This document shows positions 1 to 8,393 of a stretch of DNA of 64,000 bases, in pieces. The notes under the pieces are model-generated. The model ran no database searches, was not told where the DNA came from, and saw only the letters and a list, made by a program, of their open reading frames with translations. Numbering within the stretch: the stretch's first letter is position 1; each line of letters starts with the position of its first letter. The translations under genes were made by a program, and so were the position numbers. Location: contig NZ_CP017186.1 in assembly GCF_001729745.1 (NCBI RefSeq), positions 2,542,001-2,606,000 of the forward strand, given 5' to 3'. Origin of the DNA: Enterobacter hormaechei subsp. hoffmannii (lineage in GTDB: Bacteria; Pseudomonadota; Gammaproteobacteria; Enterobacterales; Enterobacteriaceae).

Positions 1-342
1 GTATGTTTAGTCTAATAATTTTTGAACAGAAAATCCATTCTAGCACGTTGCTTTCTCAGATAAACCTGAAGTCAGCGATCATATTCGCTCTCAATAAAAA
101 ATTATTTTTATACATGGATGATGTTGAAAGTTTTTGATATTGATGCTGACTTTACTCTTTAAAACGGCCTCAAGATTCCAATGAGGCTTCAGGTTTTTAT
201 CATTAAGAATAACAACTTTAAACTTAGTTTTGATTTGAATATCTTATCTGAGAAATAATAAAAATATCATCTATTTGGTTGTTGTTAGCTTTCCAGGCTC
301 TGGAATTATAATATTTTAAAAGAAAAGGATTGATATGCTTAA
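1..342. other. AT-rich intergenic end of the Rhs array
   Basis: I see no convincing gene in this AT-rich stretch, nor any rhs or ychF remnant like those further right. The one structure is a short hairpin at 167-187 (arms GCCTCA and TGAGGC), followed by T-runs on both strands; it could terminate the minus-strand gene ending at 343. The window edge cuts off whatever lies further left, where more array modules or the intact ychF gene might be. Confidence 0.4.
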
Positions 343-570
343 TCACGGGCCATAAAAATGCATCAATGTACTAAGATCATCTAAATCTTGTGCGGTGAGT
401 TCATTTCTCTCCATTTTGTCATACTTATACATTATACCTTTCATCGGAGGGCCGGAATCATGTTTAGTTGCCATGCTCATTAACTCATCAATATCTGATT
501 CTTTTATTAAAGTTCTCTTTAAAAATTCAAAGAGCATTTTTTCTGCATCTTTTCTTTCTAAAAAATACAT
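343..570 (-). CDS. small putative immunity protein (75 aa)
   Basis: This 75-residue, charged, soluble protein has no recognised domain. By eye it follows the same pattern as the 68-residue immunity candidate at 11059-11265: a helical N-terminal half, a P-x-K-G-I motif in the middle, a K-rich stretch, then D-L-x-x-[ILM] and an aromatic C-terminal end. That one lies directly behind the full-length rhs, so this copy is probably an immunity gene of the same family left here without its toxin. No rhs stop lies directly upstream; the nearest upstream gene on this strand is the immunity candidate ending at 703, across a terminator. Function is inferred from position and resemblance. Confidence 0.5.
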   Translation of the reverse strand: MYFLERKDAEKMLFEFLKRTLIKESDIDELMSMATKHDSGPPMKGIMYKYDKMERNELTAQDLDDLSTLMHFYGP

Positions 571-671
571 TTTGATTACCTTACTGATTTTATGTAAAAA
601 GTCACAAGTATAACTAGAAGTGCCTTTTTGTCGCTGATCTATGGTTCTTCATTTTAACATTTTTTTGGATG

Positions 672-700
672 AAAAAATCTACGCCAGGGCGTGGATTTTT
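672..700. terminator. bidirectional rho-independent terminator
   Basis: The arms AAAAATCTACGCC and GGCGTGGATTTTT are separated by two bases, giving an A/T-flanked hairpin that would work on either strand. It sits directly after the stop of the immunity gene ending at 703. A very similar hairpin lies just after the ychF remnant near 10097, so the structure seems to belong to the duplicated array unit. Confidence 0.7.
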
Positions 701-702
701 AT

Positions 703-1146
703 TCAGAGATAAACACCCTCTTCTAATGAGTTTTCAGTAAACGTTGCTTTTGTAAAGGAAATTAGCACATCTGAACCATGCTTTTTATATTTAACCTCGT
801 AACTACCTGGTTCTAAAGTAATAAACTCGCCTGAAATAGCATCTGAATCATCTGGCTCCAGATCTCCGCCAGTGACATCCTCTCCCGCCCCTATGAAAAC
901 CTTTCCAGTAGGTACGTTTAAAAATAACGATCCGGCATATTCACCAATTTCACTTTTAATATCAACTTTATAGTTACCATCATCTCCAACATTGAGAAAT
1001 AATACATTCCCTTTATTTATTTCTTCAACTTCATCTTCTGGAAGACTCCACCAATCTGCATCATCATTAATCCTATGCTTTAATGACATCAAATCATAAA
1101 TTACTAATGTGGCAGTATCCGTCTGTATATTAATAGATTTATTCAT
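703..1146 (-). CDS. putative immunity protein of Rhs orphan tip 1
   Basis: This 147-residue acidic, cytosolic-looking protein has no signal peptide or membrane segment. Its ATG lies 9 nt after the stop of orphan rhs tip 1, with a G-rich ribosome site before it, which is the standard place for a cognate immunity gene. The sequence is rich in beta-type segments with a W-W pair near residue 32, and resembles the small proteins found behind rhs genes (possibly the DUF6386 type; this is from memory and unverified). It would neutralise the nuclease-like toxin encoded just upstream. The immunity role is inferred from position. Confidence 0.6.
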   Translation of the reverse strand: MNKSINIQTDTATLVIYDLMSLKHRINDDADWWSLPEDEVEEINKGNVLFLNVGDDGNYKVDIKSEIGEYAGSLFLNVPTGKVFIGAGEDVTGGDLEPDDSDAISGEFITLEPGSYEVKYKKHGSDVLISFTKATFTENSLEEGVYL

Positions 1147-1154
1147 TTTACCCC

Positions 1155-2323
1155 CTATTGAAATATTATTTCACTGATGGTATCTCCGGGCTGAAGCCCC
1201 GCCTTTCTGCCTGCATTTTTCAAAGAACTACCGACACTTTTATTAATAGTTTCATTCAGCATTTGTAATCTTTGTGTAGGCGAACCTCCAACAATTAAAT
1301 CAACAGGATGATCAGCGTTTAATTTACTTAGATCAGGTGCTGAACAAAACATTTTTTCAAAGCGTGCAGAAACAGCCTGCCTGTAAGAACTTTGCAAAGA
1401 TGAAATCCTAACCTCATGGGTGCCAGGAGACCAAACTAACTCTCCTCTTTGAGCCGCTCGGTTTAAGGCATTCATTTTTTTCATAAACTGTCTTTCGAGG
1501 AATTTTCTCTCAGTTGATGACAGCTTTGTGCTGCTTAAAATCTTCGGTTTATTAACAGTTAAGCGGGTACCTCCAGAACACCTACTCAACCCCCACGGAT
1601 CCACCCATACCAGCGCATTTGGCGCATACTGGTAAAGATTTATCCCTCCCGCCAGCCCTATCGGGTCCTGCTGCGTAAACCGTCCGCAGTCCGGGTCGTA
1701 ATACCGGAACAGATTGTAGTGCAGCCCTGTCTCGCGATCCAGGTATTGCCCCTGCATACGCAGGTTCTGGGAATATCCTGATACCTGCGTCTCGCTTTCC
1801 CGCAGCAGTTTGCCCCAGGCGCTGTTCACCCCTTCCCAGCGCACCTGCCCTTCGCTATCCGTCATCCGCTCCGGCGTGCCGTTGGGCTGACAGTGGAACC
1901 AGAAGATTTCCGGGGCATCAACGCCGTCAATACGCGCCAGCGGATCGTAGCTGTCCTGATCGCTGTAGACGTAGGTCAGCGGCACATCCCCGTGCACTTC
2001 CTGCAACAGCCGGAACCCTTCCCAGACAAACCGGGTGGTGACCGGCTTGCCGGTTGGCTGGCCGCCCAGCATCTGGCGGCGCGTTTTGCTGATGCGTCGC
2101 CCGAGCGGATCGTAGCGGAAGCTGACCTCCGTCAGGCGGTCTGTTGCGGTCCCGCGGCTGGCTGATGACCTCCGTCAGGCGGTGCTCGCCGTCGTAGCGG
2201 TAGTGCCAGCGGGTCTGGCCGTTATCCTTCTCCACGGTGCGGCCATGGATGTCATAACGCCAGCGAATGCCGTTGAGCTGCGACAGGCGGTTGTGCGGGA
2301 TCTTCTCAGCAAAATCTTCGAGC
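1155..2323 (-). pseudogene. orphan rhs tip 1, frameshifted, with nuclease-like toxin
   Basis: This is the 3' part of an rhs gene: YD-repeat end, the RHS core with its DPxGL repeats, and a different C-terminal toxin. The core is nearly identical to the full-length Rhs (stop 11271). It lacks a 5' end and start codon. Relative to the other copies there is one extra base near 2131-2136 (GTCAGGCGG in place of GTCTGCGG), which breaks the frame within the core. Rhs homology ends near 2320, where a ychF fragment on the other strand begins. The toxin (about 140 residues) contains D-H-P-V-D-L-x-x-G-G and a later N-x-x-[IV]-N-[KR]-S-[VL]-G element, like HNH-type toxin tips. It is followed directly by an immunity gene. 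It is probably silent unless recombined into an intact rhs. Confidence 0.75.
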
Positions 2324-2578
2324 GGTGAAGATTCTGTAGTGGTGGCGGTTTGCGCCGCGGTTGAATCCGATATCGCTGAAATGAACGACACCGATCGTGA
2401 AGATTTAATGGCCGAGCCGGGTCTGGAAGAGCCGGGCCTGAACCGCGTGATCCGCGCGGGCTATGAGCTGCTGAATCTGCAAATCTACTTCACTGCTGGC
2501 GTAAAAGAAGTGCATGCATGGACCATCCCTGTCGGTGCGACTGCGCCTCAGGCGGCCGGTAAGATCCACACCGACTAA
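2324..2578 (+). pseudogene. ychF: ychF internal fragment (remnant A)
   Basis: The frame ending at 2578 translates to a piece of the YchF/OLA1-type ATPase, roughly residues 228-302 of about 363. Its diagnostic runs include [15 protein letters not shown] and [18 protein letters not shown]. Both ends are broken: on the left it fuses to the rhs core near 2320, and on the right a stop codon follows KIHTD where YchF normally continues. It lacks the GTP/ATP-binding domain, so it cannot be functional. It is plus-strand, opposite to the rhs genes, the orientation expected for ychF given the inverted order here relative to E. coli. Confidence 0.85.
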
Positions 2579-3002
2579 ATCATAGGGTAATTGCGTCCTA
2601 TCCCTAGCAGCTGTAATGTTCCACCATTAATTTATTCAAGATATGCACTTGAAAAGTTGCAACAGTGCAGCGGGCACGCTCGTTAGAGCTCTACACAGTT
2701 TAACAGAAGATGTCATAGTTCCAGCGAATGCTTGCGCTGGGCTTTTTATCAAGTAATAATCCGTAGTATAAATCCTAATTCATACTGGGGCATTTTATTT
2801 TCGAAGGCTCCAATCTGTGGAATCAGCTACACGGATTTCATTAAGAATGAGATCTAGAGGAACGTGTGCAATTATTTACCCCTCATTAACTACACTGAAT
2901 CGACCACCTGTGGACGTGGTACACCATTGATATGTTTATGCGTATCGATTATTAAAAAAGAAAAGATCAAAAAACAGTCAACATGCGATACTTATTTGAT
3001 AG
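2579..3002. other. intergenic stretch with decayed toxin remnants
   Basis: No intact gene is visible. On the minus strand, 2602-2661 is homologous to the end of the toxin of the full-length Rhs: the frame reads A-Y-L-E-stop-I-N-G-G-T-L-Q-L-L where the intact copy has A-Y-P-E-Y-G-K-G-G-A-L-Q-L-L. A second short minus-strand frame near 2888-2945 reads HKHINGVPRPQVVD and stops; it resembles the last residues of some Rhs toxins, but this is weak. Both suggest deleted toxin cassettes between orphan tips 1 and 2. Confidence 0.5.
2721..2747 (+). terminator. rho-independent terminator
   Basis: CCAGCG and CGCTGG form a six-pair stem around an eight-base loop, followed by GCTTTTTATC. It would act on plus-strand transcription, downstream of ychF remnant A. 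Confidence 0.55.
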
Positions 3003-3482
3003 TTAATTCCATGTTATATAGATACCGCAATTAAATGATTTAATGTCATAGCAGACAGTAATATCACCCCATTCCAAACGCCATGTTACACTATGTTTTT
3101 CTTTTGCATCTGGTTCGCCAAGATCATATTCCTCTGCTACCCAACGATATAAGAAATTAACTTCTTTGTTTAACATATCAATGTTAGAAACTTTATTCCA
3201 ATCACTTATTGCCTGATAATACTCACCCTCTTTATAAATTAATTGCACCATAAATGGAAAATTGCTAAAGCATAATGGGCGTATTATAAGCTCAAATTTC
3301 TTATCAAACCAAAGAACGGTATTAACGGTATAATGATAAGGAATTAATCTTTGCATTTTATTTTTTGATTCAAGATATTTGTAAAGTTCAGAAACTATAA
3401 ACGTATCCTCCCGTTGTATGAAAAGATATTTATTATCTAACTTAACTTTGCCATCTGCGATGTTAATTTCAAAATCAATCAT
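3003..3482 (-). CDS. putative immunity protein of Rhs orphan tip 2
   Basis: This 159-residue protein has a start codon overlapping the stop of orphan rhs tip 2 (3479-3482), the tight coupling usual for an Rhs toxin and its immunity. It is rich in aromatic residues (W, Y, F) with no signal peptide or membrane helix, consistent with a cytosolic inhibitor. Its toxin looks like a TNT-type NAD-glycohydrolase, which would act in the cytosol. I do not recognise the family; the role is inferred from overlap and position. Confidence 0.6.
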   Translation of the reverse strand: MIDFEINIADGKVKLDNKYLFIQREDTFIVSELYKYLESKNKMQRLIPYHYTVNTVLWFDKKFELIIRPLCFSNFPFMVQLIYKEGEYYQAISDWNKVSNIDMLNKEVNFLYRWVAEEYDLGEPDAKEKHSVTWRLEWGDITVCYDIKSFNCGIYITWN

Positions 3483-4856
3483 ATGCTTATAACCTTCCCC
3501 GGTATCAGTAGATTTCTAAATTCCTCAGGGATAAAGAATTGCATCCCTCCCCCTCGGCCATAAATGTTATTAGCCAATGCTCTTCCATATGCGACATCAA
3601 TATCCTCGCTGACATAATAAGCTCTTACTTGCGTTCTTAATGTACGATGAGGATCAATTTTAACCTGAAGCGCTTCATGGTAGCCTATAGCATTTCCTTT
3701 GTTTTGCCTAACGGTTGGATAAGTCACCGCATATGATGGAGGAGTATCACCGTTCGGATATAATGCATACAAAATCGTGCCTTTTTTCAGTTTCCTATTT
3801 TTGTAGACATCTATACCTTTGTAATCACCTTGACCTTGCCATTTCGTAGCTTCTTTAGATGGATCCTTACATTTACGGCTCAACCCCCACGGATCCACCC
3901 ATCCCAGCGCATTCGGCGCATACTGGTAAAGATTTATCCCCCCCGCCAGCCCTATCGGGTCCTGCTGCGTAAACCGTCCGCAGTCCGGGTCGTAATACCG
4001 GAACAGATTGTAGTGCAGCCCTGTCTCGCGGTCCAGGTATTGCCCCTGCATGCGCAGGTTCTGGGAATATCCTGATATCTGCGTCTCGCTTTCCCGCAGC
4101 AGTTTTCCCCAGGCGCTGTTCACCCCTTCCCAGCGCACCTGCCCTTCGCTATCCGTCATCCGCTCCGGCGTGCCGTTGGGCTGGCAGTGGAACCAGAAGA
4201 TTTCCGGGGCATCAACGCCGTCAATACGTGCCAGCGGATCGTAGCTGTCCTGATCGCTGTAGACGTAGGTCAGCGGCTCATCCCCGTGCACTTCCTGCAA
4301 CAGCCGGAACCCTTCCCAGACAAACCGGGTGGTGACCGGCTTGCCGGTTGGCTGGCCGCCCAGCATCTGGCGGCGCGTTTTGCTGATGCGTCGCCCGAGC
4401 GGATCGTAGCGGAAGCTGACCTCCGTCTGCGGTCTGTTGCGGTCCCGCGGCTGGCTGATGACCTCCGTCAGGCGGTGCTCGCCGTCGTAGCGGTAGTGCC
4501 AGCGGGTCTGGCCGTTATCCTTCTCCACGGTGCGGCCATGGATGTCATAGCACCAGCGAATGCCGTTCAGCTGCGTCAGGCGGTTGTGCGTGACCTTCTC
4601 AGCAGAGCCTTCGAGCGGGTTACCGGCAGCATCCCAGCGCCACTGCTCCTGGCCAGGCAGCGTGCCGTCCTGAACGAGCAGGCGCCCTGCGCTGTCGTAC
4701 TGCCAGCGGTACCAGCTGAACGGGTTATCGTCCCGCTCTTCGCGGACAAGATTATTGCGATAGTCGTAATCCCTGCGGCGGGACCAGCGGCGCGGCGACG
4801 GGCGCTCGGCGTTGCCAGTAAAGACGTCCCGGCGATGCAGTCGCCCAAGACGGTCA
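3479..4856 (-). CDS. orphan rhs tip 2 (5'-truncated), TNT-like toxin
   Basis: The 3' end of an rhs gene. The frame is open from about 4856, but the first usable start is a GTG at 4528 inside the YD-repeat region, so expression as drawn is doubtful. The core with both DPxGL motifs (around the D-P-I-G-L and D-P-W-G-L boxes) matches the full-length Rhs almost exactly. The toxin of about 130 residues has G-D-Y-K-G-I-D-V-Y near its start and ends R-G-G-G-M-Q-F-F-I-P-E-E-F-R-N-L-L. That C-terminal G-G-G-x-Q pattern followed by a short helix resembles TNT (DUF4237) NAD-glycohydrolase toxins; this is inferred. An immunity gene overlaps the stop. The truncated end abuts the last bases of ychF (4857-4867). 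Confidence 0.7.
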
Positions 4857-4867
4857 TTAACGTTTGA
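4857..4867 (+). other. ychF: possible ychF stop-codon remnant (remnant C)
   Basis: TTAACGTTTGA here equals the last codons and stop of the ychF end at 10070-10080, and the next bases (TTGGTTTT against TTTGTTTT) also agree. Eleven bases alone would be unconvincing, but the match sits exactly at the rhs truncation point, as the longer ychF remnants do at the other three tips. Confidence 0.4.
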
Positions 4868-4887
4868 TTGGTTTTTTTATTGCGGGG

Positions 4888-5165
4888 TTAAAACACATTT
4901 TCTAATAGTTCTGTTTTCATACTGGGTTCAAAGAGAATGATGTCGGCAGTCGCAAGCTTTAATGCCTGAAAAGGAACCTCACGCAAGCGTTCTTCGAGAG
5001 AGACCAGACTCTCACATTTAGCGAGTATGACTCCACCGGTTCTTGGGCTCCGTCTACCCAATGCCAGAAATATCCCCTCTGAATAACCTTTTAAGCCACT
5101 CCACATGAGCAGGTATCACTGCGTCAATCTCTTCGAGTGGTTTGATATAGGTTAAAATGACAATC
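4888..5165 (-). pseudogene. YciI-family protein, frameshifted
   Basis: Two minus-strand frames together encode a YciI-like (dimeric alpha-beta barrel) protein of about 90 residues. The first frame gives L-T-Y-I-K-P-L-E-E-I-D-A ... H-V-E-W-L-K. The second gives G-R-R-S-P-R-T-G-G-V-I-L-A ... P-F, ending near F-E-P-S-M. The frame shifts near 5085-5095. There is no good start codon at the N-terminus (ATT where ATG is expected near 5164). It does not look like an Rhs component and is probably a passenger gene. The 72-residue frame starting at 5106 is only its back half. Confidence 0.6.
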
Positions 5166-5280
5166 TAAACCGTGCTCATCCTTTGCCTCTTAACTCTGTT
5201 TTTTAAACTGCTTGTTGGTACTGCTGTACAGTCCCTCTTTTGCCAACAGTTATTGTTATCGTTTTTTGGCGCTTTTGATG

Positions 5281-5646
5281 TTAATACGCAGGGCCCAATT
5301 GAGACAAAGCATTATGCTTCATATCCCAGGAATAAAACCAGTCATGCCAGCCGTTTTCCTTTTCCGCATAGCTACAGACCACAACCACTTGCTTTGACAG
5401 GTTGAAAGTTAAGTAACAGAAAGCTGCGCCTTCAGGAGGTGCTGACCAAAATAGTTTTTCGCCCTGCGGATTGAAGATGGTCAAAACGGTTGATAGTGGC
5501 TTTGGCTCGCTTAACGCAAAGACTAACTGACGTGTTGAGTCGACCAGTGCATAGTCTAAAAATGGCATACTAACCAGTATGTTACTTTCACCACACGCCC
5601 ATTGAAGCAGGTCATTTTCTTTAATACAAATGAGATTTTCAATCAT
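5281..5646 (-). CDS. orphan putative immunity protein (121 aa)
   Basis: A 121-residue protein without signal or membrane segments, rich in beta-type segments and tryptophan (W-H-D-W near the C-terminus). A piece of a paralogue lies at 10127-10225 (D-S-T-R-Q-L-V-F-x-L-S-E-x-K-P-L), so the gene belongs to the duplicated array unit. It lies 16 nt behind the zinc-ribbon gene at 5663-6043, and no rhs toxin stop is adjacent. It may therefore be an orphan immunity gene protecting against a toxin now lost or held by kin. Family not recognised. Confidence 0.5.
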   Translation of the reverse strand: MIENLICIKENDLLQWACGESNILVSMPFLDYALVDSTRQLVFALSEPKPLSTVLTIFNPQGEKLFWSAPPEGAAFCYLTFNLSKQVVVVCSYAEKENGWHDWFYSWDMKHNALSQLGPAY

Positions 5647-5662
5647 TGGTAAACCTCAACTT

Positions 5663-6043
5663 TTAAAGTTTGATCTGTTTCAAATCACCTTCAAAAAGCC
5701 CCACAAGATATACCCGATATCGGGCTGGCTGCACTTCTTTATACGTTAATACAGCAGAAAACTCTTTCAAACACTTTGAACAAATGTTTTTCGAAGCGTC
5801 TAATTGGCTTTCATCGTAGTTATATTTATTATATTCACTAACAAGCTTCACGCATCTCATTTTCTTAACCAAAAAGCATTTTACCTCTTCAGAGAGCGTG
5901 TCAAACTCATATGAGTTTACTATGGAATAGACTATTACGCCTTCGCATTCAGGGCATGCTATTTCTGCGCCATAATTTATAAAGTCATTATCTATACCAT
6001 CCAGGACCAATAACTTCCTCTTCAGCTGATTAGTTATTTTCAT
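5663..6043 (-). CDS. hypothetical protein with zinc-ribbon cysteines
   Basis: This 126-residue protein has two Cys pairs, C-P-E-C near residue 31 and C-S-K-C near residue 88, which could bind one zinc ion. No signal peptide is seen. It lies between orphan tip 3's immunity gene and the orphan immunity gene at 5281-5646 in the same direction, so it may belong to the immunity collection. I do not recognise the family and no toxin partner is adjacent. Confidence 0.45.
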   Translation of the reverse strand: MKITNQLKRKLLVLDGIDNDFINYGAEIACPECEGVIVYSIVNSYEFDTLSEEVKCFLVKKMRCVKLVSEYNKYNYDESQLDASKNICSKCLKEFSAVLTYKEVQPARYRVYLVGLFEGDLKQIKL

Positions 6044-6219
6044 TTTTCATCAAAACCTTAATTAAAACGCAACAAATCAGAATTAATTATAGATATAATG
6101 AATAGAGGTGATGTTTTAATTGGATAGATAATTCAAAGATGAACGCGAGCACAAATACATGCCAGAATGCTATGCATGCACACGCCGGGGAAATTGTATG
6201 CAATCAAAATTAAAACTGA

Positions 6220-6624
6220 CTAATCATCTTCTATATCAGGGGGTGGTGTCGTAATACCAAGTATTTCTCGGCCAAATCGAATTTCCTCTGCAGTTTTCTT
6301 TTTAAGTTTAAGGATAATAACACCCAGTAAAGTATTATTATTTTCATCTAAATAAATCTTGAACGAGTACAACTTACTTCGGATATTAATTACGAATACA
6401 TTTTCCTTTTCAAAATTTTCAAGGGCAATGATTAAATCATCAAGACCATTAACTTTCAACCCTGTAAATTTAGTATTTTCTTTATGCGCTTTCATTATTC
6501 TCAATTCATTTTGAGTACTACTTATAAATGATGCACATTGAAGATTATTCTTTTCATTTAGATAAGAACGAAACTCATCCGGTATTTTTTCTCGTGCATA
6601 CTCAATAAGTTTATCATTTATCAT
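6220..6624 (-). CDS. putative immunity protein of Rhs orphan tip 3
   Basis: A 134-residue protein whose ATG overlaps the stop codon of orphan rhs tip 3 by 4 nt (6621-6624). It is lysine- and glutamate-rich, without a signal peptide, and ends in a proline/acid tail (P-P-P-D-I-E-D-D). By position it is the cognate inhibitor of the ADP-ribosyltransferase-like toxin encoded just upstream. The family is not recognised. Confidence 0.6.
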   Translation of the reverse strand: MINDKLIEYAREKIPDEFRSYLNEKNNLQCASFISSTQNELRIMKAHKENTKFTGLKVNGLDDLIIALENFEKENVFVINIRSKLYSFKIYLDENNNTLLGVIILKLKKKTAEEIRFGREILGITTPPPDIEDD

Positions 6625-7858
6625 GGTAGGAATACCTCCACATCGCCACTTCGAATTCCTTTAAGTAAGATTTCGCGTTCCATCCATTCATCAAAAGAAT
6701 ACTCCCACGACCAAGAATCGCCAGGCTTAGGAGCACCAACTTTGACTCTCAATATGACCCCATCAGGCCCTGCGAAGCCTCTAGCTACATCTGGACTATC
6801 TGTCCACGAAGTATAGGGGCTGATGCTGGATACCCCTCCGAAGTTATGTTGCTCCGGAGTTATTGATGAATGAACATCCCCAGGAATTACCTTACCATTA
6901 AGTGCATTTTCCCATTCGGGATGGTCTTTATGTATACCCCTGTAATTATATTGCCCAGGTTCCGCATCAGGTAGATGTTTATCGGGCTTACAAGGCGACA
7001 ACCCCCACGGATCCACCCACCCCAGCGCATTCGGCGCATACTGGTAAAGATTTATCCCCCCCGCCAGCCCTATCGGGTCCTGCTGCGTAAACCGTCCGCA
7101 GTCCGGGTCGTAATACCGGAACAGATTGTAGTGCAGCCCTGTCTCGCGATCCAGGTATTGCCCCTGCATACGCAGGTTCTGGGAATATCCTGATATCTGC
7201 GTCTCGCTTTCCCGCAGCAGTTTGCCCCAGGCGCTGTTAACGCCTTCCCAGCGCACCTGCCCTTCGCTATCCGTCATCCGCTCCGGCGTGCCGTTGGGCT
7301 GACAGTGGAACCAGAAGATTTCCGGGGCATCAACGCCGTCAATACGTGCCAGCGGATCGTAGCTGTCCTGATCGCTGTAGACGTAGGTCAGCGGCTCATC
7401 CCCGTGCACTTCCTGCAACAGCCGGAACCCTTCCCAGACAAACCGGGTGGTGACCGGCCTGCCGGTTGGCTGGCCGCCCAGCATCTGGCGGCGCGTTTTG
7501 CTGATGCGTCGCCCGAGCGGATCGTAGCGGAAGCTGACCTCCGTCTGCGGTCTGTTGCGGTCCCGTGGCTGGCTGATGACCTCCGTCAGGCGGTGCTCGC
7601 CGTCGTAGCGGTAGTGCCAGCGGGTCTGTCCGTTATCCTTCTCCATGGTGCGTTCGTGGACGTCATAGCGCCAGCGAATGCCGTTCAGCTGCGTCAGGCG
7701 GTTGTGCGTGACCTTCTCAGCAGAGCCTTCGTGCGGGTTACCGGTAGTATCCCAGCGGTGCAACCAAGAGCACTGAGAATTACCGGTAACTATATCCCGG
7801 CGATGCAGGCGGCCAAGACGGTCATATTCGCTGCGGGTAGACAGCCCCCCTGCGTGCG
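6621..7858 (-). CDS. orphan rhs tip 3 (5'-truncated), ART-like toxin
   Basis: A truncated rhs whose core matches the full-length gene. Near 7757-7785 about 160 bp present in the other copies are missing; the deletion keeps the frame, which stays open to about 7858. The first usable start is a TTG at 7763. The toxin (about 125 residues) shows Y-R-G near its start, then Y-T-S-W-T-D-S-P-D-V-A-R-G-F-A, then an E-R-E-I-L-L-K-G element. That is the R / S-T-S / E-x-E order of arginine-type ADP-ribosyltransferases. The fold is inferred from this order only. The overlapping immunity gene follows. Beyond the truncation, ychF remnant D begins on the other strand. Confidence 0.7.
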
Positions 7859-7859
7859 C

Positions 7860-8013
7860 CTAGAGCAAGGGCTTATACGTGCTCAAGCTATAATGTATAA
7901 GGACTCCACGCCGACAAGGATAAGCAAGGCACGAAAGTAGCGGACAAGATGGTTGTGGAAGGGGAAAATTACTTCTTACAGATTTCTATGAGATAATTTT
8001 TTATTTAACTTTT
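7860..8013 (+). pseudogene. ychF: decayed ychF 3' end (remnant D)
   Basis: The plus strand encodes a degenerate YchF C-terminus in two frames. From 7860 it reads L-E-Q-G-L-I-R-A-Q-A-I-M-Y-K-D (YchF: F-E-K-G-F-I-R-A-Q-T-I-x-x-E-D). After a frameshift near 7910 it reads K-Q-G-T-K-V-A-D-K-M-V-V-E-G-E-N-Y. Nucleotide similarity to the stop region continues to about 8013. It begins exactly where rhs homology of orphan tip 3 ends. It is more decayed than the remnants at 2324 and 9985, suggesting an older junction. Confidence 0.7.
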
Positions 8014-8025
8014 AATCGCTTTGAA

Positions 8026-8053
8026 CAAAAAACGCCCCCCATGCGTGTTTTTA
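8026..8053. terminator. A/T-flanked hairpin terminator
   Basis: AAAAAACGC and GCGTGTTTTT flank a short C-rich loop. It lies between the immunity gene ending at 8182 (minus) and ychF remnant D (plus) and could terminate both. Nothing else is evident up to 8181. Confidence 0.5.
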
Positions 8054-8181
8054 GTTCTCTATTATAATTGGCTAAAGTTAACTTTTACAAAGAACCTCAT
8101 TGAGCGACTTATTTTGGTTTGTAGTAAAAAACCATCCTTATTACTGATCGACAGGTAATTATTAAAAATGAGGCCAATAAT

Positions 8182-8379
8182 TTAGCTTTTCTTTTTTTCA
8201 ATGGCTATTAAAACCTCATAAGCATCCTTTTCACTCATTTGAACTTTTTTGGCCTCATCAATGCTCAATTCTTCTTCCTCTTCTTTCATAACTATCCCCC
8301 CTGAATAAAACCTAATAAAAAAACGCCCTTCTCTTTCGATAAGGATTACTCCATAATTATTAAATATTATTTTATCCAT
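8182..8379 (-). CDS. small putative immunity protein of Rhs orphan tip 4
   Basis: A 65-residue protein. The longer frame begins inside the rhs gene; I chose the ATG at 8379 because a strong AAGGAGG site sits just upstream of it. The start lies 15 nt after the rhs stop. The protein has a beta-rich front half (G-V-I-L-I-E-R-E-G-R-F-F-I-R-F) and an acidic helical back half (E-E-E-E-E-L ... S-E-K-D-A-Y-E-V). The acidic surface would suit inhibition of a nucleic-acid-binding toxin, but that is speculation. The family is not named here. Confidence 0.65.
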   Translation of the reverse strand: MDKIIFNNYGVILIEREGRFFIRFYSGGIVMKEEEEELSIDEAKKVQMSEKDAYEVLIAIEKKKS

Positions 8380-8393
8380 TGCGCCTCCTTTTT

